Below, one piece after another: positions 1 to 12,120 of a stretch of DNA of 64,000 bases. A model generated the notes under the pieces. The model was not told where the DNA came from, ran no database searches, and saw only the letters and a list, made by a program, of their open reading frames with translations. The position numbers and the translations under genes are program-made. Every line of letters begins with the position of its first letter. Position 1 is the first letter of the stretch. Origin of the DNA: Methylophaga sp. (GTDB lineage Bacteria > Pseudomonadota > Gammaproteobacteria > Nitrosococcales > Methylophagaceae); contig DRHW01000002.1 of the NCBI GenBank assembly GCA_011053005.1, forward strand, positions 124,001-188,000. Reading direction: 5' to 3'.

Positions 1-191
1 CCTTCTTCCAATTTAAATTCAACTTTACGAGCATCACCAGGAACCGTGTCTAAAGCTGCATCAAGACATGTTTCGATACTAACTTTGTCCATGTTTTTAA
101 TATCGTCAAGATCCATATTGTCATTCGCCATAGTAGCGGCTGATGAGAGTGCAAAAACAAAGGGAATAAGGGTATATAGTGATTTTTTCAT
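1..191 (-). CDS. PepSY-like small secreted protein (3' end outside window)
   Basis: The reading frame opens at ATG 191 with an AAGGAAG ribosome site just upstream and runs off the left edge after about 63 codons. The N-terminus is a typical Sec signal peptide (KK, then a hydrophobic stretch ending SSAATMA). The mature part contains an ETCLDAAL...VPGDARKVEF stretch that resembles the start of a PepSY domain, found in small periplasmic proteins thought to bind or inhibit proteases or contact redox partners. The domain call rests on pattern only because the C-terminus is missing. The gene is divergent from the phosphatase gene, with a 231-base spacer. Confidence 0.6.
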   Translation of the reverse strand, partial: MKKSLYTLIPFVFALSSAATMANDNMDLDDIKNMDKVSIETCLDAALDTVPGDARKVEFKLEE

Positions 192-422
192 AGTGAGCTT
201 CCTTGTAGTTTAAAAATTCTTCAAAACCCAATCTCTATCCACAAGAGCATTGGTAAATAGCGTCATTGTAATAGTTAGAGCATTATGTGTATAGGAATTT
301 TTCCTTTTTTGAAAGGTGGTGACGTCACATTAAGTCATATTTACTCGTTACAGTGACACTATAAGAAAAGGGGTAGGGCTGCTAAAATAAACCTTAAATT
401 AATCAATATTAAGGGACGCGGA

Positions 423-899
423 ATGAAACCAATAAAAGTGCTATTCGTTTGCATGGGCAATATATGTCGCTCGCCCACCGCGGAAGGCGTCTTTAACAAA
501 GTGATTGCTGACATGGGTACCACCGATCGGTTTGTTGTCGATTCAGCTGGCACGCATGCTTATCATGTTGGCGAACCTTCCGATCCTCGGTCACAACAAA
601 TGGCGCGTAGTCGTGGGATAGACTTATCTAATATTCGGGCTCGTAAGGTAATGCAATCTGATTTTGAACATTTCGATTATATTCTTGCTATGGATACCGA
701 TAACTACAATATATTAATAGATGCCTGCCCAAGTGACTATCTTCATAAAGTTAAACTGTTTTTAGAATATGCCGCTGATCGAAAAGAGCAAGATGTGCCC
801 GACCCTTATTATGGCGGCCAGAATGGGTTTACCCATGTGTTTGACTTAGTTGAGGATGCATCTAATGGGTTTTATAACACTGTTATCAACCAGCATTGA
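423..899 (+). CDS. low-molecular-weight protein-tyrosine phosphatase
   Basis: This 158-residue protein carries the family P-loop CX5RS near the N-terminus: C10-MGNIC-R16-S17, with C10 the expected nucleophile. A DPYY segment at 127-130 supplies the general acid D127. Length matches cytosolic LMW-PTPs (about 155). The enzyme removes phosphate from tyrosine through a cysteinyl-phosphate intermediate; bacterial members often act on tyrosine kinases of polysaccharide export or on arsenate-like substrates. No kinase or exopolysaccharide gene lies nearby, so the substrate is unknown. ATG 423 follows AAGGGA at good spacing. The gene is monocistronic and followed by a strong hairpin. Confidence 0.9.
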   Translation: MKPIKVLFVCMGNICRSPTAEGVFNKVIADMGTTDRFVVDSAGTHAYHVGEPSDPRSQQMARSRGIDLSNIRARKVMQSDFEHFDYILAMDTDNYNILIDACPSDYLHKVKLFLEYAADRKEQDVPDPYYGGQNGFTHVFDLVEDASNGFYNTVINQH

Positions 900-925
900 T
901 ATGGGCACCCGTTTTTAAATACAAA

Positions 926-962
926 CTAAAAGGCCACCTTATCAGACAAGGTGGCCTTTTAG
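926..962. terminator. bidirectional rho-independent terminator
   Basis: A perfect 15-base inverted repeat (926-940 and 948-962) has a 7-base loop. The A-rich and T-rich ends give a U-tract on both strands, so it can end the phosphatase gene and the convergent small gene, whose stop codon lies inside the right arm. Confidence 0.9.
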
Positions 963-1255
963 TTTACAGTCATTTTTGCCGATGCCACACGATCGCCCAG
1001 CCCTTTTATCAAGCATGAGTAATCAGAAAAACTTGCTGGTGTACTTGCTGTAGCGTGCCATTTCAAGTCGTCAACATTACCCAAGTTGAGCCTAATATTT
1101 TTTTCATAAGCTAAATCCAACACATATTGTTTAGTCATATTTGACTTAAGTTCACCGCAAAAATTATTCAGTTGTTCGTTATTCCACATGGCGTAGACAG
1201 GGTAGACCATTCCTGCAATCAGTATGATTTGCACAAGATTAACAAACATTTTCAT
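959..1255 (-). CDS. small membrane-anchored or exported protein, unknown function
   Basis: The 98-residue product begins with a hydrophobic segment of about 20 residues (FVNLVQIILIAGMVYPVYA) that could be a signal peptide or an N-terminal anchor. The remainder is polar with two cysteines that could form a disulphide. I do not recognise a family. The start is set at ATG 1255 because AAGGAG lies 9 bases upstream; an in-frame ATG seven codons earlier has no ribosome site and would include that Shine-Dalgarno. The stop codon lies within the shared terminator. Confidence 0.6.
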   Translation of the reverse strand: MKMFVNLVQIILIAGMVYPVYAMWNNEQLNNFCGELKSNMTKQYVLDLAYEKNIRLNLGNVDDLKWHATASTPASFSDYSCLIKGLGDRVASAKMTVN

Positions 1256-1351
1256 TGCGGGATTCTCCTTTGGCATAACAGATACAGAGCATATCTAGCT
1301 TAGCCAAATCATTCCGCCAACAGTTTCACATTTTAGAGTAAAGCGCCCTCA

Positions 1352-1714
1352 TTATTTTTTAAGTAAGTCGCTAAGTGCTGCAAAGGGATTATGTGTTGTT
1401 GTATTTTTTGCAGAATCTGAACCTGTACTACCATAGCGAACTTGTTCAATGTAACGAGAATGTTCGTTATCATGGCAATAAATACACAATAGTTCCCAGT
1501 TACTGCCATCGTTTGGATTGTTATCGTGATTATGATCACGATGATGCACTGTCAGTTCTTGTAAATTGGTATGGGTGAATTCACGTGAACAACGACCACA
1601 AACCCAAGGGTACATTTTTAATGAGCGCTCTCGATAGGTTTGCTCACGTTCTGCTTGATACTTTTTAGATTGAGCAACAAGATCATCAAGTCGTTTATTT
1701 TTATCAGTAGCCAT
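1352..1714 (-). CDS. yajD: HNH nuclease family protein YajD
   Basis: The 120-residue product closely resembles E. coli YajD across its length. It has YPWVCGRCSREF (first CxxC), then ELTVHHRDH (catalytic-type HH), then WELLCIYCHDNEHS (second CxxC and final His), and ends in an NPFAAL tail. These make an HNH/ββα-Me fold with a structural zinc. Nuclease activity is expected from the motif, but the biological role of YajD is not settled. The start at ATG 1714 (MATDKNKR) follows GGATAAG; an upstream ATG extension of 20 residues has no family counterpart. It is divergent from ybcJ. Confidence 0.85.
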   Translation of the reverse strand: MATDKNKRLDDLVAQSKKYQAEREQTYRERSLKMYPWVCGRCSREFTHTNLQELTVHHRDHNHDNNPNDGSNWELLCIYCHDNEHSRYIEQVRYGSTGSDSAKNTTTHNPFAALSDLLKK

Positions 1715-1797
1715 CAGTCTTATCCATTTTAAAACATTAATATTGTTGCAAACCCAGTAAACTACCACCATCATTTTATTCTATAAGGTTTATTTTT

Positions 1798-2025
1798 ATG
1801 GCACAAACTACCATTAGCGTTATTCTCACACAATCACCTACTGAGCTTTATAAAATTTTAAAGTTTGAAGGTTTATCATCGAGCGGTGCCGAAGCAAAAA
1901 TCGCGATTGCTGATGGCTTAGTTAAAGTGAACGGCATTGTTGAACGCCAAAAACGTAAAAAAATTGTTGATGGCGATGTCGTTGAGTTTGAAGGTAATAT
2001 TTTAAACATTAGCTGTGAAGCCTAG
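1798..2025 (+). CDS. ybcJ: S4-domain RNA-binding protein, YbcJ family
   Basis: The 75-residue product is a single S4 domain: LYKILKFEGLSSSGAEAK, then DGLVKVNGIVERQKRKKIVDGDVVEFEG, the α-L RNA-binding loop with the typical V-NG-x-x-E-x-R-x-x-KI pattern. Family members bind RNA or ribosomal particles; the specific target is unknown. Length matches E. coli YbcJ (about 70 residues). ATG 1798 follows an AAGG 9 bases upstream. It stands alone between the divergent yajD and the downstream ppiC. Confidence 0.85.
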   Translation: MAQTTISVILTQSPTELYKILKFEGLSSSGAEAKIAIADGLVKVNGIVERQKRKKIVDGDVVEFEGNILNISCEA

Positions 2026-2119
2026 CTATTAATAGCAAGCCTACCCCGTTTACAGGCATGTCATCACTGACTAGTTACGATATAATGGATGTTTTTTAAA
2101 ATTATCCAGGAATAAAACC

Positions 2120-2401
2120 ATGGCTAAAGCGACTGCACGACACATTTTGGTAGACAGCAAAGAAATCTGCCTTGAACTTAAAAAAGAGATCGAAGAAGGT
2201 GCTGATTTTGCTGCCGTTGCAAAAGCAAACTCTTCTTGCCCATCTGGTCAATCTGGTGGTGATCTAGGTGAATTTGGACCTGGCATGATGGTTCCTGAAT
2301 TCGATAAAGTTGTTTTCTCAGCGCCAATCAACACTGTTCAAGGCCCTGTACAAACACAATTCGGTTACCACTTATTAGAAGTTACTAGCCGTACAGAATA
2401 A
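2120..2401 (+). CDS. ppiC: parvulin-type peptidyl-prolyl cis-trans isomerase
   Basis: The 93-residue protein is a stand-alone rotamase domain without a signal peptide. It has the parvulin signatures ARHILV near the N-terminus, SGGDLGEFGPGMMVPEFD in the middle and QTQFGYHLLEV at the C-terminus. It catalyses cis-trans isomerisation of Xaa-Pro bonds, here presumably in the cytoplasm. Length equals E. coli PpiC (93). ATG 2120 follows CCAGGA. A perfect palindromic terminator follows directly. Confidence 0.93.
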   Translation: MAKATARHILVDSKEICLELKKEIEEGADFAAVAKANSSCPSGQSGGDLGEFGPGMMVPEFDKVVFSAPINTVQGPVQTQFGYHLLEVTSRTE

Positions 2402-2423
2402 TCATTCTTCATCGGATGAATCT

Positions 2424-2456
2424 AAAGCCCTATCAGATCTGATAGGGCTTTTTTTT
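2424..2456 (+). terminator. rho-independent terminator of ppiC
   Basis: A perfect 14-base palindrome (2424-2451) is followed by a run of T to 2456. It also separates ppiC from the convergent dinG, whose stop codon is at 2459. Confidence 0.92.
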
Positions 2457-2458
2457 GA

Positions 2459-4552
2459 CTAAATGATTTTATAATCAGGCAAGTGTGCTAATAGTTGTTT
2501 GCCATAACCCTTCGTTAATAATCGTCGATCTAATATCGTGATTCGTCCCGAATCTGTTTCTTTTCGCAATAATCGTCCACATGCTTGAATCAACCTGATA
2601 CTGACTGCTGGCAACGATAATGATAGAAAAGGTTGTCCTCCTGAACGCAAAATCCATTCTTGTTTGGCTTGTTCTATCGGACGAGTGAACACAGGAAAAG
2701 GAAGTTTAGTAATCACCACATGACTACACAACTTGCCCGGTAAATCGACCCCTTCTGCAAAGCGATCCATCCCAAAAATAATACTACCCTCGCCTGCTTC
2801 TGTGCGTCTTATATGTTCTACAATCATATTTTTGGGTGATAACAGATCACCTTGCAACAGCACGAGTTCAGCTAACGCGAAGGGCAATTTTTTATACACA
2901 GCATCCATCACCGTTTTAGAAGTAAATAACACTAATGTCGCCTCTTTACTATCAATAACCGCAATCAGCTGTTCGACCACTTCCTGTTGCCAATCAACAA
3001 GATTTTCATTGGGTAAGTGGTGCATCATCGGCAACGATAAAGTCGCTTGCGTTTGGTAATTAAAAGGAGACTTCACCGCTAAAAAGTGTCGTTCATCAAA
3101 CCGTTTCAAGCCACAATCTGATCTAAACCGTTGAAACAAGCCTAATCCACGTAACGTAGCTGAGGTTAACACGACACCGAATGCCTGATTCCACAGTGTT
3201 TTTTCGAGAAAATAGGCGGCGGTCATTGGCCCTGCATTAATGACTAATGTGGTTTCTTTAGCAAATTTTTCTATCGATAACCAACGTACATTAGGTGGAA
3301 AGTCCGGTTTATCTTCATCCAAAAACAAGCCCATAAAATCAATAAGATAACCAAATATGTTTTGCACAGTACCGACTTGTGGCAATAAGACCTCTGCTAC
3401 CTTATTAGAGATCTCCTGCGTTTCTAAGGCGTCTTTAATCCACTTGCCAAATAAGGCATAGTGTTTATAAATAATATTGGCACGTTGTAATAAGCCATGA
3501 CACGGCGTAATTAACGCTTTAACTAATGGACTTTGCCAATAAATTCGTGGCTCGCTTAACTTTCCTGCCACCATACTTTTAACCAAATCATCACTCTGCA
3601 ACAAGGTTTCCATTTGCTGTAATAAAGTTATTACACTCGGTAAATCTCGTCGTAATTCCATTAACATAAAACCAAAGTCATGCTGGCGAAATACCAGTGC
3701 TTTAACTAACTTTTTTAGCACGCTATCAGCAGTTTCTGTCGTTTGATAGAGCTGAGCAAAGTTAAGCGCTTTCGCGGCATGATCTAAAGCTTTTTGTGGC
3801 AAGTTATGCGCTTCATCAAAGATAAAGAGTACTTCTTCTGGGTTTGGCAACACCAAACCGCCCCCCAAATCTGCATCACTCAATACCAAGTCGTGATTGG
3901 CAATAAGCACATTGGCTGTCGCCATTTCACGGCGTAATAAATAATACGGACAACGATGATATTTAGAGCAACTCTTACCAGCACAACCTTCTGAATCGGT
4001 TGAAATATCGTGCCATAAAAGTGGATCAATCGCATCAGTTCGACTATCACGATCACCATCCCACTGGTTTTTATCCCATTGTTGATGAAGTTTTTCCGCT
4101 GCGGCGTGACGCTTCGCTTGTTGGTATTTATGATCAACATCTAGGGTTAGTTCATGTTGATTGGCCGCGCTAACCAAGTTGACTAACTTACTCGGACACA
4201 TATATCGCCTGCGTCCTTTGATTTGCACAACTTTAAGTGGCTTACCGGTTGCTTTGACAAACTGGGGAAGATCTTTATGAAGCAGCTGCTGCTGAAGATT
4301 AACTGTTGCCGTGCTTATCACCAGTGTTTTTTTATTTTCAAGTGCTACATCAATCGCACCGGCTAGATAGGCTAAGGTTTTGCCAACGCCGGTCGGTGCT
4401 TCAACCACCGCCATTCGCTGATGCTCTTCACGCCTCATACAGGCTGCAATGAATTGGCTCATGGCTACTTGTTGAGGACGCGCCTTGAAGTCTGGCATTG
4501 AGGCTTCAATATATTTAAAAATAGCTTCGACCACGTTACAAGGTATGACCAA
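2459..4552 (-). CDS. dinG: ATP-dependent DNA helicase DinG
   Basis: The 697-residue product is an XPD/Rad3-like superfamily 2 helicase that unwinds 5'-3' at forks, D-loops and R-loops. Walker A EAPTGVGKT is at 51-59 and the DEAH box FIFDEAHN at 244-250. Cysteines 119, 190, 195 and 201 match the spacing of the DinG 4Fe-4S cluster, which separates it from YoaA. The length is close to E. coli DinG (716). The C-terminal helicase motifs GMDRFAEGVDLPG and QACGRLLR are present. The frame opens with TTG 4552, with only a weak GGGA upstream; a GTG at codon 7 is possible. It does not overlap the DUF218 gene upstream. Confidence 0.92.
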   Translation of the reverse strand: MVIPCNVVEAIFKYIEASMPDFKARPQQVAMSQFIAACMRREEHQRMAVVEAPTGVGKTLAYLAGAIDVALENKKTLVISTATVNLQQQLLHKDLPQFVKATGKPLKVVQIKGRRRYMCPSKLVNLVSAANQHELTLDVDHKYQQAKRHAAAEKLHQQWDKNQWDGDRDSRTDAIDPLLWHDISTDSEGCAGKSCSKYHRCPYYLLRREMATANVLIANHDLVLSDADLGGGLVLPNPEEVLFIFDEAHNLPQKALDHAAKALNFAQLYQTTETADSVLKKLVKALVFRQHDFGFMLMELRRDLPSVITLLQQMETLLQSDDLVKSMVAGKLSEPRIYWQSPLVKALITPCHGLLQRANIIYKHYALFGKWIKDALETQEISNKVAEVLLPQVGTVQNIFGYLIDFMGLFLDEDKPDFPPNVRWLSIEKFAKETTLVINAGPMTAAYFLEKTLWNQAFGVVLTSATLRGLGLFQRFRSDCGLKRFDERHFLAVKSPFNYQTQATLSLPMMHHLPNENLVDWQQEVVEQLIAVIDSKEATLVLFTSKTVMDAVYKKLPFALAELVLLQGDLLSPKNMIVEHIRRTEAGEGSIIFGMDRFAEGVDLPGKLCSHVVITKLPFPVFTRPIEQAKQEWILRSGGQPFLSLSLPAVSIRLIQACGRLLRKETDSGRITILDRRLLTKGYGKQLLAHLPDYKII

Positions 4553-4581
4553 GTTGTAAATAGTCCCGTTTTTTGAGTCGC

Positions 4582-5406
4582 TTATTCACTATTATTATGT
4601 TCTGCCATTTCCTGCGGAAACCACTGTGCTGTTTTATTCGTCCAGTAATACACTGTTAAGCCAAGCCATTCATGCCAAGCTACATCTAATATTTCTAAAT
4701 GGCCTATAAAGTCAAAATCCCATTGCTGAAAAGGCTTCTTATTACTCATATAATCAACAGGATAAGGAATGACATTAATGGATTGTTGGCGGGCAATACC
4801 TACCGAACGAGGCATATGATAGGCCGAAGTAACTAATAAATAAGTACCATTGACTGTCGGCAATTTAGGCTTCAAAAACTGAAAATTTTCAGCAGTATTA
4901 CGTGACTTCGATTCAATAATTAACCGTTCTTCAGTAATTCCAACAGCAGTCAAAATAGTCCGAGCAATATTGATGTCATCTTGACCATTTTGATATTGCA
5001 ATAAATTACTGCCACCAGAATAAATAATAGGGGCTTGGGGATAATGTTTCGCTAAAACAGCTGCACCAATAAAACGGTCACCAGCATCGCCTAATTCTGC
5101 TGTGTGCCAGCTTAATGATTGTTTTAATTTTTCGCCACCACCTAAGACAATAATCCCATCTATCTTATCCGGTAATAGGGTCGGTTTACTAAAACGTGTT
5201 TCTAATGGCGAAATTAAACTATCCGTTAAGGGATAAGCCATCACAAACCAACTAACCATCATTAAGGGGATAAAAATCCATTTTGCAACGCTGACTTTGT
5301 TGACTAACAACATAATCGTCGCCAGCGTCATCAAAATAATAATTAAATTGCTCGGACTTAATAGCGCCCAAGCCAATTTTGATACAACAAAAAAGATATC
5401 ATCCAT
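4582..5406 (-). CDS. DUF218 membrane protein (ElyC/YdcF/SanA-like)
   Basis: The 274-residue protein has two N-terminal membrane segments (about 14-37 and 43-60) and then a cytosolic or periplasmic DUF218 domain with its hallmarks IIVLGGG (about 86-92), IIYSGGSN (about 128-135) and ESKSRNTAENF (about 164-174), and a VTSAYHMPRS segment. E. coli ElyC and SanA, with this architecture, affect envelope integrity and lipid-carrier or vancomycin phenotypes; the chemistry is unresolved. It is the distal gene of the leuS-nadD run and starts 5 bases after the nadD stop (ATG 5406; GTG 5409 is an alternative). No ribosome site is visible, so translational coupling is likely. The usual nadD partners rsfS and rlmH are not here. 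Confidence 0.8.
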   Translation of the reverse strand: MDDIFFVVSKLAWALLSPSNLIIILMTLATIMLLVNKVSVAKWIFIPLMMVSWFVMAYPLTDSLISPLETRFSKPTLLPDKIDGIIVLGGGEKLKQSLSWHTAELGDAGDRFIGAAVLAKHYPQAPIIYSGGSNLLQYQNGQDDINIARTILTAVGITEERLIIESKSRNTAENFQFLKPKLPTVNGTYLLVTSAYHMPRSVGIARQQSINVIPYPVDYMSNKKPFQQWDFDFIGHLEILDVAWHEWLGLTVYYWTNKTAQWFPQEMAEHNNSE

Positions 5407-5411
5407 CACAG

Positions 5412-6050
5412 CTAGTCATTATTGCGATATAAGCCAAGCTGATTGATAAGCTGAATGGCTGCATCTGGCAATAAAAACTGCGGGCTTTGTCCAGCAGAGA
5501 TGGCGGTTCTAATCGCTGTAGCTGATATCGCCAATTGAGTTACCGTCACTGGCCAAATTTTGCCCGCTAAATATTGAGCATCATCTGCCACGGCTAGATA
5601 TTGCTGATGCCAAGTATTCAATTCCTCAGACATCGTCATCGATTCATCAGGACGACGGATCACCACAATATGTGCTAGATCTAATAAACGCTGCCATTGA
5701 TGCCATGTTTGAATACCTAAAAAGGCATCTGTTCCTAATAATAGATACAAGGGATTATCTGGAAAATCTTCTCGTAAACTGATTAAGGTATCAACGGTAT
5801 AAGACACACCATCACGGTTTAACTCACGGTCATCTACGATAAAGCCATCGGCATTTTTCATTGCCAAATGTAACATCATCAAACGTTGCTGAGTGTTCGC
5901 TTTTGGCTCATTACGGTGCGGTGGTCGTGCACTCGGAATGAGCCGGACATGAGCTAAATTCAGTTGTTCACTGACTTCTAATGCTGATCGTAAATGTCCA
6001 AAGTGAACCGGATCAAAAGTACCACCTAATACACCAATTGCTTCAGCCAT
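5412..6050 (-). CDS. nadD: nicotinate-nucleotide adenylyltransferase
   Basis: The 212-residue enzyme transfers AMP from ATP to nicotinate mononucleotide, giving deamido-NAD in NAD synthesis. The nucleotidyltransferase signature GGTFDPVHFGHL (9-20) and the C-terminal ISATAIR (about 175-181) are intact, as is SARPPHR in the substrate loop. Length matches E. coli NadD (213). The start codon overlaps the proA stop (TAATG), indicating coupled translation. Confidence 0.95.
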   Translation of the reverse strand: MAEAIGVLGGTFDPVHFGHLRSALEVSEQLNLAHVRLIPSARPPHRNEPKANTQQRLMMLHLAMKNADGFIVDDRELNRDGVSYTVDTLISLREDFPDNPLYLLLGTDAFLGIQTWHQWQRLLDLAHIVVIRRPDESMTMSEELNTWHQQYLAVADDAQYLAGKIWPVTVTQLAISATAIRTAISAGQSPQFLLPDAAIQLINQLGLYRNND

Positions 6051-7306
6051 TATTGTCTAATTTGACCCGTACCTAATACTATCCATTTTTGTGACGTTAG
6101 TCCTTCTAAACCAACAGGACCACGAGCATGAATTTTATCCGTTGAAATACCAATTTCAGCACCTAAACCATATTCAAAACCATCGGCAAAACGCGTTGAA
6201 GCATTAACCATCACCGAGCTTGAATCAACCTCAGCTAAGAACTGACGCGCACGGGTGTAATTTTCAGTGACGATAGTTTCAGTATGACCCGAACTATGCT
6301 TATGAATATGATCCATTGCTTGTTCTACGCCATCAACAATGCGAATAGATAAAATCGGTGCTAAATATTCGGTATCCCAATCTTCATCGGTGGCCGCATT
6401 AATATTTGGCAAGATGATACGCGTTAATTCACAACCACGTAATTCGACCGATTCAGCAGCATAACGGACGGCTAAGCGCGGTAAAATTTCTGCCGCAACC
6501 GTACTATCAACCAATAAAGTCTCCATCGCATTACATACGCCGTATCGATGACATTTGGCATTAAAAGCAATATTTTCAGCCATATCTAAATCAGCACTTT
6601 CATCAATGTAAACATGACAAATACCATCTAGATGTTTGATAACGGGCACCCGTGCATCTTTACTGACACGTTCAATAAGGCTTTTGCCACCACGTGGCAC
6701 AATCACATCGACATATTCGGTCATGGTGATAAGTTCACCCACCGCAGCACGATCAGTCATTTCAACAATTTGCACCACATCGCTTGGTAAACCGGCTATT
6801 TTCAATCCACGATGAATACAAGCTGCAATGGCTTGATTTGAATGCATCGCTTCACTACCGCCTCTTAAAATGGTGGCGTTTCCTGATTTTAAACATAAAC
6901 CTGCTGCATCCGCGGTGACATTAGGACGAGATTCATAAATGATACCAATAACCCCTAATGGCACTCGCATTTTGCCAAGTTGAATACCTGATGGGCGATA
7001 ATTCATATCGCTAATCTCACCAATAGGATCGGCTAAAGCAGCAATTTGTTCTAAACCAACCGCCATACCTTCAATACGGGCATCAGTTAACGCTAATCGG
7101 TCTAAGGAAGCATCATCGAGCCCTTTTGTTTTAGCCGATTCTAGATCCAATGCATTTTGTTGTTTTAAGGTATCAGTCGAAGCCCGAATATCAGCGGCAA
7201 TCGCTAATAATGCCGTATTTTTTGCACTGGTATCTGCACGCGATAAAGCGTAACTAGCGGCTCTAGCTTGTTGTCCTAAAGTTTGCATGTAGTGTTGAAT
7301 ATCCAC
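6050..7306 (-). CDS. proA: gamma-glutamyl phosphate reductase
   Basis: ProA reduces γ-glutamyl phosphate to glutamate-5-semialdehyde with NADPH, the second step of proline synthesis. The aldehyde-dehydrogenase fold shows [12 protein letters not shown], the PRGG segment and catalytic Cys258 in [12 protein letters not shown] place the start at GTG 7306 because GAGGA precedes it at 8 bases and the N-terminus ([11 protein letters not shown]) then aligns with Pseudomonas ProA, giving 418 residues (E. coli 417). A TTG at 7321 opens the frame but lacks a ribosome site. It lies between holA and nadD, where some gammaproteobacteria carry it; proB is not in the window. Confidence 0.93.
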   Translation of the reverse strand: MDIQHYMQTLGQQARAASYALSRADTSAKNTALLAIAADIRASTDTLKQQNALDLESAKTKGLDDASLDRLALTDARIEGMAVGLEQIAALADPIGEISDMNYRPSGIQLGKMRVPLGVIGIIYESRPNVTADAAGLCLKSGNATILRGGSEAMHSNQAIAACIHRGLKIAGLPSDVVQIVEMTDRAAVGELITMTEYVDVIVPRGGKSLIERVSKDARVPVIKHLDGICHVYIDESADLDMAENIAFNAKCHRYGVCNAMETLLVDSTVAAEILPRLAVRYAAESVELRGCELTRIILPNINAATDEDWDTEYLAPILSIRIVDGVEQAMDHIHKHSSGHTETIVTENYTRARQFLAEVDSSSVMVNASTRFADGFEYGLGAEIGISTDKIHARGPVGLEGLTSQKWIVLGTGQIRQ

Positions 7307-7317
7307 TGCACTTATCC

Positions 7318-8346
7318 TCAATGTTGACTAATAATATGTACGCCAGCGACGTGCATACATAATTGTTCTAATAATGACCAAGGACAGGCTTGTAAGCTGC
7401 CTTTAGCTGCTTGATCTATTTTCGCCATCTGCTGTAAAAAACCTTGCCATTGCTGACGATTATGACGCTGTAAAGCTTGTTGCATCATCGGTCGATGTTT
7501 GTCCCAAATAGGGGGCTTTTGTGACGCAAAAATTTGTTCCATTCTTCCGCCTTGATCAATCTGTACAGCCATATCAATAGCACGATGTAAGCCCCATGAA
7601 ATCGCTGAAAATACTGATAAAATATCAACACCTTCGGCTTTTAATCGGCTAATCATCCGAGGTATTTTAGCGACTTGACCAGAAAAGACCGTATCCATCA
7701 AACCAAACGCTTCAAAACGTGCATTATCGGCTACAGATTCTAAAACAGTTTGCTCATCGACCTCGCCGTTCGTACAAAGTAACTCTAATTTATCAATTTC
7801 TTGCGATGCGGCAAATAAGTTACCTTCGACCCGTTCAGCAATTAAGCCCGCTATTTGTGAAGTTGCTTTTAAACCGCGCTGTTGCATACGCTGAGAAATC
7901 CATCGTGGCAAATTGACTAGATCAACGGGCCAAATAGGCACCGTAACTCCAATTCGGTCTAATTCGGTAAACCACTTACTTTTCTGCGAACGGGCATCAA
8001 TCTTACCGCTAATAATTAGTAAGGTGGTGTCAGTCGGCGGATTTTCAATATAACGCCGTAATGCTTCGCCACCCTCTTTACCTGGTGAACCAGAAGGCAA
8101 GCGTATTTCTAATAATCGCTGGCTAGCAAACAATGACATTGTTTGCTCCTGCCACTGTAATTCAGACCAGTTAAATCGGCCTTCGACATGCCAAACCTGC
8201 CTATCATCGGCTCCTAATTTTCTGGCATGTTGACGAATCAGATCACTGGCTTCTTCCACCAGCATTTGTTCATCACCAAACACAACATAAACGGGCAACA
8301 AACCTTGCTGCAAATGCCCGCTTATTTGGTCAACTCTAAGCCGCAT
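7318..8346 (-). CDS. holA: DNA polymerase III delta subunit
   Basis: The 342-residue protein is the clamp-loader subunit that opens the β sliding clamp. Its N-terminal domain is recognisable by the [18 protein letters not shown] opening and by [10 protein letters not shown]; the AAA+-like lid follows, and the C-terminal collar contains a WSLLEQLC end. Length equals E. coli HolA (343). It starts 9 bases after the lptE stop, in the conserved leuS-lptE-holA order. Confidence 0.93.
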   Translation of the reverse strand: MRLRVDQISGHLQQGLLPVYVVFGDEQMLVEEASDLIRQHARKLGADDRQVWHVEGRFNWSELQWQEQTMSLFASQRLLEIRLPSGSPGKEGGEALRRYIENPPTDTTLLIISGKIDARSQKSKWFTELDRIGVTVPIWPVDLVNLPRWISQRMQQRGLKATSQIAGLIAERVEGNLFAASQEIDKLELLCTNGEVDEQTVLESVADNARFEAFGLMDTVFSGQVAKIPRMISRLKAEGVDILSVFSAISWGLHRAIDMAVQIDQGGRMEQIFASQKPPIWDKHRPMMQQALQRHNRQQWQGFLQQMAKIDQAAKGSLQACPWSLLEQLCMHVAGVHIISQH

Positions 8347-8355
8347 TACAACACG

Positions 8356-8850
8356 CTATTTTATGGCTGATAAACGACGTAGCACGCTATCGATCAGTTG
8401 TTGATTTATTTGTTCACGTAAGAAAGCTTCTTCACCATCAGACGATAATACTTGTGTCTGATCAAACTGGTAATCACGAATAGCTTGAACCTTAAACGGT
8501 TCGACGATTAGCTTACCTTGATCATCCGTCACCTTAAACTGAAGCGAACCATATAGTTCGTACTCGTTTACCTTGGCATTATTACCAACCGACAATACGC
8601 GACGTTCATAGGTATTCTCTAATATTGTCAATAATGCACTGCCTTTTTCATAGTTGTTAACAACGTGTATACCGTTTTGTTTTAAACTACGCTTTAGTTC
8701 GAGCCCCATACCACTTTGTATATTTATGCCTTGTATATACATCACTTTCAAATTGTCAGGTAATGGCACATCACCTCGCAGCTGAAAACCACAGCCTGCC
8801 ATCACGACTAATACCAAACCTATAAATACATTCAACAAAGAACGACTCAT
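8356..8850 (-). CDS. lptE: LPS-assembly lipoprotein LptE
   Basis: The 164-residue product has a lipoprotein signal peptide ending in the lipobox VVMAG-C20 and continues CGFQLRG, the usual start of mature LptE (RlpB). LptE plugs the LptD barrel and helps insert lipopolysaccharide into the outer leaflet. The body is poorly conserved in the family, so the call rests on lipobox, length and the leuS-lptE-holA order. It begins 11 bases after leuS. Confidence 0.92.
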   Translation of the reverse strand: MSRSLLNVFIGLVLVVMAGCGFQLRGDVPLPDNLKVMYIQGINIQSGMGLELKRSLKQNGIHVVNNYEKGSALLTILENTYERRVLSVGNNAKVNEYELYGSLQFKVTDDQGKLIVEPFKVQAIRDYQFDQTQVLSSDGEEAFLREQINQQLIDSVLRRLSAIK

Positions 8851-8861
8851 TTTTATATTCC

Positions 8862-11724
<2,863 letters not shown>

Positions 11725-11753
11725 TTGCAAACCCCAATCCTCGTCCGTATAAT
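11725..11753 (+). promoter_or_regulatory. sigma-70 promoter of the tRNA-Thr gene
   Basis: TTGCAA (11725-11730) and a consensus TATAAT (11748-11753) are separated by exactly 17 bases. The predicted start point lies about 8 bases before the tRNA 5' end. Confidence 0.85.
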
Positions 11754-11767
11754 GCTCATCTTTCGTT

Positions 11768-11843
11768 GCCGGTGTAGCTCAGTTGGTAGAGCATCTGATT
11801 TGTAATCAGAGGGTCGTAAGTTCAAGTCTTATCTCCGGCTCCA
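11768..11843 (+). tRNA. tRNA-Thr (anticodon TGT)
   Basis: A 76-base cloverleaf with encoded CCA is readable by hand: acceptor GCCGGTG, D-arm GCTC/GAGC, anticodon stem TCTGA/TCAGA around loop TTTGTAA, T-arm with TTCAAGT. The anticodon is TGT, reading ACA. Two oddities are a T6-T67 mismatch in the acceptor stem and T at the discriminator position 73. It stands alone, not in the common Thr-Tyr-Gly-Thr-tufB cluster, with its own promoter and terminator. Confidence 0.93.
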
Positions 11844-11862
11844 ACGAATTTGTAGAAATATC

Positions 11863-11898
11863 AAAGCCTTAGTGGATAAAACCTCTAGGGCTTTTTTA
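11863..11898 (+). terminator. terminator after tRNA-Thr
   Basis: A 10-bp stem (11863-11872 with 11885-11894, one G-T pair) and 12-base loop precede a run of T. Confidence 0.8.
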
Positions 11899-12120
11899 TT
11901 GCCTTTTTTCAATGTAATTCAGGTGCAACTTTCAATCTGCTTGTAATAGTTACGCCACAAGCAACACGCCAAGAAAAAGCCCAATACTTTCGCATCATGC
12001 TATTTGTTGCATCACTAAATTAATCAGACATTAAGTTATTCATCAGCCAATAAAATATTACTGACTAGTACTAAAGTACAATAGATATAGTAATAAAACC
12101 GCCATATTCTAAATCTTAGA

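Noticed and set aside
320-327. TGACGTCA palindrome upstream of the phosphatase gene
   Set aside because: A lone octamer in an AT-rich leader; a similar one near 29390 has no shared gene function.
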